In this document: in pieces, positions 3,501-5,549 of the stretch
How the letters are laid out: each line of letters starts with the position of its first letter
How positions within the stretch are numbered: position 1 is the stretch's first letter
NCBI GenBank assembly: GCA_003526525.1
Contig: DPVV01000323.1
Coordinates: 1-5,549 of the forward strand
DNA from: Lachnoclostridium phytofermentans
Lineage (GTDB): Bacteria > Bacillota > Clostridia > Lachnospirales > Lachnospiraceae
Direction: 5' to 3'
Length of the DNA: 5,549 bases
Notes under the pieces: model-generated
What the model was told of the DNA's origin: nothing
The model's database searches: none
The model's input: only the letters and a program-made list of their open reading frames with translations
Translations under genes and position numbers: made by a program

Positions 3501-5549
3501 TATGGGTTGGCAGTACAAAACTGCTTGGAATTTCTAATGTAGAAAGTAGCACCAATACACCTGTTACCGGAGAAAAAATGACGGTTAAAACAACCTTGTT
3601 TAACAATGAATCTGCAGATGCAACCATTAAATCTTTGACATATAAGTTGGATGGAACTGATATTGCTCATAAAACGAATGCAGGTATAGTTGCAAAAGGA
3701 ACGACTGTTGTAGATAATTTTGATTTCACACCTGAGAGGGCCAAAATGCAAACCATAACAGTTGAGGCTGTTCTGACAGTTGGTGGTCTTGACTATGCAT
3801 TTACAAAGGATCTTAGTTTAGATATTAGAGATGCCAATAAACTGGTTTACATAGGAATTGACGGAAGTCACTACAATGAATATGTGGCTGGAAATTACAA
3901 AGATAACATGGGTAACTTCAGCTTGCTTGCAGCACAAAGCAATGTAAGGTGCGTTATTCTGAATACAAGTGACGAATTAATAGCGGCAGCTAAAAATGTA
4001 AATGGTAAATATAAGATGCTTATATTAACAGCACCAAGTCGCCGTAATGGTACTGCGTTAAGAGAACCATATGCTACATATTCAGATAAAGAAATAGAAG
4101 CAATTAAAGGCTTCTCAGAAGCAGGCGGAAGTTTAATACTCTGCGGATGGTCAGATTTATACGAAAATTACAAACAATTCCCAGCACAAGATCATATGGC
4201 AGCACAACAGAATAAGTTACTAAAAGCAATTGGAGCGTCTTTACGTATCAGTGATGACGGTGCTTATGATGATGTATTAAATGCAGGCGGAAGTGAAGCA
4301 AATAAAGCAAGACTGTACTTATCTACTTACAATTGGAATAATCCATTTACAAAAGGTATTGTATACGATGCGGCGAATCCAAATGATAACAAGTACACAC
4401 AACTCTTCAGCCAGTATGGTGGCAGTACAATTCATGTGGTAGATAAGAATGAAAAACCTACTTCTACATTACCAGCTAATGTATCGCCTATAGTATACGG
4501 ACATAGTTCTACCTACTCAAAGGATTGTGATAATGACGGTCTTGGCGGAAGTGCTATTCCAAAATATGAGTATGCCAAAGATGATAATCGTCTGATGGTA
4601 CTTGCCAGTGAGATTGTTACACGTACTAATGGAACTCAGTCACTGGTAATTGTAGACGGTGCAGCGTTTATGAGTAACTTTGAAATTCAGGCTACAATTT
4701 CAGATACCAACGCAGAATTAAATTACTCAAACTATACAATTTTACAGAACATAATCAAGTATGTAAATCCGACACAGCTTGATAAGATAGTGGATATACA
4801 AAGAGAGACTGAAGAAGGTGTTAAATTTACGGTAGAAGGTATCGTAACCTCCAATGCTTCCGGATATGATAAGGCTACAGCATTTTTTGACTGTATCTAT
4901 CTACAAGATGAAACAGCCGGTGTTAATGCATTCCCAGTTGCAGGAGACTTTAAAGTTGGTCAGAAGGTTCGTATTACGGGAACAACTTCTTCTTATCAGG
5001 GCGAAAGACAGTTAAATGTTAGCAGTATATCTTTGGTAGATAGTAATATTACAAAAGTAGAGCCGAAAGAAGTAACTGCAAAGGAGATCAATGACAGAAC
5101 ATACCTTGGAAGCTTTGTAAAGATTTCAGGAAAGGTTACAAAGATTGAACTTGCAAACGGAGCTGTACAAACGATTCTTGTTCAGGATAACGAAGGAAAT
5201 ATTGCTCGTATCTTTATTGACGGTTATATTACAACCGACAAGGAAATTAAGGATTTAGCAGTTGGAAGTTTGATTACAGCGGTTGGTCTGTCCTCTTATG
5301 ATAATACCTTTGATGGTCTTGCAGCGCGTATTCGTATTAGAGACCGTGGGGATATTGTATGTAAGCGTGATGAAACACCAACACCAACGCCAACAGAAAC
5401 ACCAACGCCAACACCAACAGAAGCACCAACGCCAACGCCAACAGAAACACCAACGCCAACACCAACGGAAACACCAACGCCGACACCAACGGAAACACCA
5501 ACGCCAACAACAACACCAACAGAAACACCAACAGAAACACCAACAGAAA
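422..5549 (+). CDS. Secreted multi-domain PHP (CehA/McbA-type) metallohydrolase, 3' partial
   Basis: One uninterrupted frame of 1709 codons runs off the right edge. The start is set by AAGGAGG six bases upstream and an immediate signal peptide (cleavage probably after SYA, residue 28). Visible domains are an all-beta module (31-180), a chitobiase C-terminal-like domain (192-269), two OB-like modules (289-475), two Ig-like modules (478-680), a PHP hydrolase (681-935), two beta-sandwiches (938-1140), a GATase-like alpha/beta domain (1141-1449), two further OB-like modules (1458-1650) and a Thr-Pro-Glu linker (1651 on). Only the PHP domain has a recognisable active site: HSH 687-689, D694, H723, E777, H833, D896 and H898. 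The protein should work outside the cell, probably wall-bound through a domain beyond the window. The substrate is unknown; a phosphoester or nucleic acid is inferred from PHP and OB neighbours only. No in-window gene forms an operon with it. Secretion, PHP identity and frame are secure; names of the beta modules are tentative. Confidence 0.93.
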   Translation, partial: MKKNAKRYLAVLLSIIMVFSINPVKSYANEAVSTFVKINSAAELTTDKYVMVVNTGYAVGALNNGWLGSIAVSATDNKVTNPESSLVWDISVSGTSATLTDANGKKVKPSGGNNNGIAEGGYAWAFEFNNGTFTFKGTGADTVVLASNKGSSNMFRAYKNDTVTNNPASYPSNFTLYKLDSGNPSGPEKTATPQASMPSGAVVVSGSAITLSCVTPGSSIQYRATTVSPSAIWVNYTDPIIINSDTTIEAKATAPDYEESDIAVFHYVLSGDPVDPELFDPIPVIPDGAISILEASQLSSGQVTVVGQLVYRYGNYDTVNTAILEDVIDGQIYALQIYNTLSEFQIGDVLKLTGTMGAYGGVPQLMSPSKIEVLTLAANTQLIPAQKYTSFNELMADKASLLAEWVLIKGVTLGTYSSTASTKVTDSYGGSMDIYRAATYPSGVTAGEKVDLYACVSKYNTTDQLRVGSTADYVVTNDTKAPTITMPTFENAEFGIDYNISITITDNVAVSEADLTYTVNQVSTKVALVQSTSDNTKWEVTIPGSTFTKDVSSFTILVTARDKAGNEATSGVITISVADEPQVTKVTPNRNEYTGDEKRPLISITATNLGTAPTAKLTLKTGETVILEAATMSYSGGTFSYKPSKDLADASYTASVVITRADGKAITYEWPFTVGTPNYKLYFGQLHSHTTYSDGSGSLDEALNYISKISKGDNIDFVAFTDHSNYFDKSGAANPEASLFNKSLMTAESQKIWNEYKGKIANFNSTNKGVIALGGFEMTWSGGPGHMNTWNTEGIVSRNNATLNSKTNDAGMKAYYALLSKPEGVNSVSQFNHPGKTFGTFSDFAYWDPAIDSRITLLEVGNGEGAIGSGGYFPSYSYYTMALDKGWHVAPTNNQDNHKGKWGNANDARNVIITGDFTEQGIYDALKARKIYATEDKNLEITYTLNGELMGSIINEVPKSLDLKVILNDANDVIQTAEVIANSGRIIHTWDVNAQSKELSVTLKPDYSYYYIRVREKDGDIAVTAPVWVGSTKLLGISNVESSTNTPVTGEKMTVKTTLFNNESADATIKSLTYKLDGTDIAHKTNAGIVAKGTTVVDNFDFTPERAKMQTITVEAVLTVGGLDYAFTKDLSLDIRDANKLVYIGIDGSHYNEYVAGNYKDNMGNFSLLAAQSNVRCVILNTSDELIAAAKNVNGKYKMLILTAPSRRNGTALREPYATYSDKEIEAIKGFSEAGGSLILCGWSDLYENYKQFPAQDHMAAQQNKLLKAIGASLRISDDGAYDDVLNAGGSEANKARLYLSTYNWNNPFTKGIVYDAANPNDNKYTQLFSQYGGSTIHVVDKNEKPTSTLPANVSPIVYGHSSTYSKDCDNDGLGGSAIPKYEYAKDDNRLMVLASEIVTRTNGTQSLVIVDGAAFMSNFEIQATISDTNAELNYSNYTILQNIIKYVNPTQLDKIVDIQRETEEGVKFTVEGIVTSNASGYDKATAFFDCIYLQDETAGVNAFPVAGDFKVGQKVRITGTTSSYQGERQLNVSSISLVDSNITKVEPKEVTAKEINDRTYLGSFVKISGKVTKIELANGAVQTILVQDNEGNIARIFIDGYITTDKEIKDLAVGSLITAVGLSSYDNTFDGLAARIRIRDRGDIVCKRDETPTPTPTETPTPTPTEAPTPTPTETPTPTPTETPTPTPTETPTPTTTPTETPTETPTE
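512..961 (+). other. N-terminal all-beta module (residues 31-180), family not recognised
   Basis: The mature chain begins with short alternating hydrophobic strands rich in Gly, Asn, Thr and aromatic residues, for example DKYVMVVNTGYAVGAL near residue 47 and repeated F/W-containing strands around 124-136. Modules of this look occur at the front of large secreted Firmicute and Bacteroidetes enzymes and are usually taken as binding domains. I cannot assign a named family. A structure prediction would tell whether it is a beta-trefoil or a beta-sandwich. Confidence 0.45.
995..1228 (+). other. Chitobiase/beta-hexosaminidase C-terminal-like domain (residues 192-269)
   Basis: The pattern TPQASMPSGAVVVSGSAITL, then a strand ending GSSIQYR, then a YTDPIIIN turn and a final TIEAKATAPDYEES strand is the usual layout of this small Ig-like domain. 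The family is known from secreted glycosidases and many other extracellular proteins as a C-terminal or linking beta-sandwich without catalysis. Here it sits between the N-terminal module and the first OB-like pair, joined by Pro/Asp-rich linkers (181-191 and 270-288). Confidence 0.7.
1286..1846 (+). other. First OB-fold-like pair (residues 289-475)
   Basis: The first module (289-374) has the YhcR/OB-type pattern: a QVTVVGQLV strand, a variable central part, then FQIGDVLKLTGTMGAYGGVP and a closing hydrophobic strand. The second (391-475) starts with FNELM, repeats the layout with WVLIKGV, GEKVDLYACVSKYN and an ending QLRVG strand. Such OB modules accompany extracellular nucleases and phosphoesterases and are thought to bind nucleic acid or other ligands. 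The similarity of the first module to the C-terminal one at 1458-1542 suggests internal duplication. Confidence 0.6.
1853..2461 (+). other. Two Ig-like beta-sandwich modules (residues 478-680)
   Basis: The first (478-579) opens with DTKAPTITMP and contains ITDNVAVSEADLTY and a VTARDKAGNEATSG strand. The 'DNVAVS' and 'DKAGN' signatures are typical of bacterial extracellular Ig-like repeats. The second (580-680) begins PQVTKVTPNRNEYTGDEKRP and ends YEWPFTVGTP directly before the catalytic domain. In related hydrolases a module at this place leads straight into the LYFGQLHSHT start of the PHP domain. Both are most likely spacers that push the active site away from the cell wall. Confidence 0.65.
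2462..3226 (+). other. PHP / CehA-McbA metallohydrolase domain (residues 681-935)
   Basis: This is the probable catalytic centre. LYFGQLHSHTTYSDG (681-695) is motif I of PHP proteins, giving metal ligands H687 and H689 plus D694. FTDHSN gives D722 and H723 (motif II). GGFEMTW gives E777, FNHPG gives H833, and NNQDNH gives D896 and H898 (motif IV, where SDxH is more usual). GPGHMN (H786) and LLEVGNG (E859) also match conserved positions. The domain ends with ALKARKIYATED, like the GRxYAT end of CehA/McbA members. PHP enzymes bind two or three metal ions and hydrolyse phosphoesters or, in CehA, a carbamate ester. All ligand positions are present, so an active enzyme is expected; the substrate is not predictable. 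Confidence 0.88.
3233..3841 (+). other. Two beta-sandwich modules after the PHP domain (residues 938-1140)
   Basis: The first (938-1030) begins NLEITYTLNGELMGS and ends YYYIRVREKDGDIAVTAPVW; this is the beta module that closes many CehA/McbA-type hydrolases. The second (1032-1140) resembles CARDB-like adhesion modules, with ISNVESSTNTPVTGEKMTVK followed by a TLFNNESADATIKSLTYKLD strand pair and a GTTVVDNFDF strand. CARDB-like modules are protein-protein or carbohydrate contact units. The first assignment is firmer than the second. Confidence 0.6.
3842..4768 (+). other. GATase-like / DUF4350-like alpha-beta domain with DxDxDG loop (residues 1141-1449)
   Basis: KLVYIGIDGSHYN (1141 onward), KMLILTAP (near 1203), a helix SDKEIEAIKGFSEAGG and then SLILCGWSD (to 1245) follow the alternating strand-helix pattern of the GATase-like fold of DUF4350 and GIFT-type domains: a strand ending in a small-residue turn, a helix, 'GG' and a hydrophobic strand. 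A second strand-rich half includes LVIVDGAAFM near residue 1417. C1241 does not sit in a clear nucleophile elbow, so this is probably a binding domain and not an amidotransferase. DCDNDGLGG (1368-1376) looks like a calcium-binding DxDxDG loop inside the domain. Confidence 0.55.
4793..5371 (+). other. Second OB-fold-like pair (residues 1458-1650)
   Basis: Module three (1458-1542) has VKFTVEGIVTS, a FDCIYLQDE strand, FKVGQKVRITGTTSSYQGER and a closing LNVSSISLV strand. Module four (about 1550-1650) has FVKISGKVTKI, TILVQDNEGN, LAVGSLITAVGLSSY and an ending IRIRDRGDIV strand. Module three shares the F-x-(I/V)-G...TGT...Y-x-G...QL pattern with module one near residue 347. YhcR-type extracellular nucleases have comparable OB modules. 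The catalytic domain is therefore bracketed by two OB-like pairs. Confidence 0.6.
5372..5549 (+). repeat. Thr-Pro-Glu tandem repeat linker (24-bp unit)
   Basis: Beginning at E1651, five perfect-length 24-bp units (starts 5372, 5396, 5420, 5444, 5468) encode ETPTPTPT, with one unit reading EAPTPTPT. A 30-bp variant ETPTPTTTPT (5492-5521) follows, then 12-bp ETPT units at 5522 and 5534, and the array continues past the edge. Units four and five differ by one silent base (CCA to CCG), pointing to recent duplication. Such linkers join the catalytic part of secreted Firmicute enzymes to wall-anchor, dockerin or binding domains, and are often glycosylated. The array is prone to length change by slippage. 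Confidence 0.93.

Noticed and set aside
3320..3751. 143-codon minus-strand ORF
   Set aside because: It lies wholly inside the large gene, opposite its beta-sandwich region. It has no recognisable domain, and its odd Cys- and aromatic-rich composition is typical of an antisense shadow.
5372..5491. The 24-bp repeats as a CRISPR array
   Set aside because: Units are directly adjacent without unique spacers, and they encode an in-frame ETPTPTPT linker.
5337..5543. Minus-strand ORF rich in Leu, Val and Ala, resembling a membrane protein
   Set aside because: It is the complement of the Thr-Pro-Glu repeat. It has no start signal, and its hydrophobicity is a by-product of the repeat on the other strand.

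Overview
The window is dominated by one very large plus-strand gene. It starts at ATG 422 and stays open, with no stop codon, to the right edge at 5549 (1709 full codons, 3' end missing). The AT-rich sequence, strong AAGGAGG ribosome binding site, Gram-positive style signal peptide and Thr-Pro-Glu linker suggest a low-GC Firmicute. Clostridia, perhaps Lachnospiraceae, fits best, but this is judged from style and not from a database match.

Positions 1-421 hold no convincing protein gene but are not featureless. There is an extended -10 element (TGCTATAAT, 5-13), a long imperfect inverted repeat (69-174) and a Rho-independent terminator (179-215). Together these could be a roughly 195-nt small RNA, or a structured leader with an attenuator in front of the big gene, or the terminated 3' end of an upstream gene. 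A second hairpin (290-317) lies in the 200 nt between that terminator and the start codon.

The protein is a secreted, multi-domain, probably surface-attached metallohydrolase. In order it carries a signal peptide (residues 1-28), an all-beta N-terminal module (31-180), a chitobiase C-terminal-like beta domain (192-269), a pair of OB-fold-like modules (289-475) and two Ig-like modules (478-680). Next come a PHP / CehA-McbA type metal-dependent hydrolase domain with all expected metal ligands (681-935), two more beta-sandwiches (938-1140) and a GATase-like/DUF4350-like alpha/beta domain with an embedded DxDxDG loop (1141-1449). A second OB-like pair (1458-1650) and a Pro-Thr-Glu linker (1651 onward) end the visible part. 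The PHP domain is the only part with a recognisable catalytic site; the rest looks like binding, scaffolding or spacing modules. The linker implies at least one more module, most likely a cell-wall anchor, beyond the window. The substrate cannot be read from sequence. OB folds beside a PHP phosphoesterase-type site make an extracellular nucleic acid or other phosphoester/phosphodiester a reasonable guess, but only a guess.
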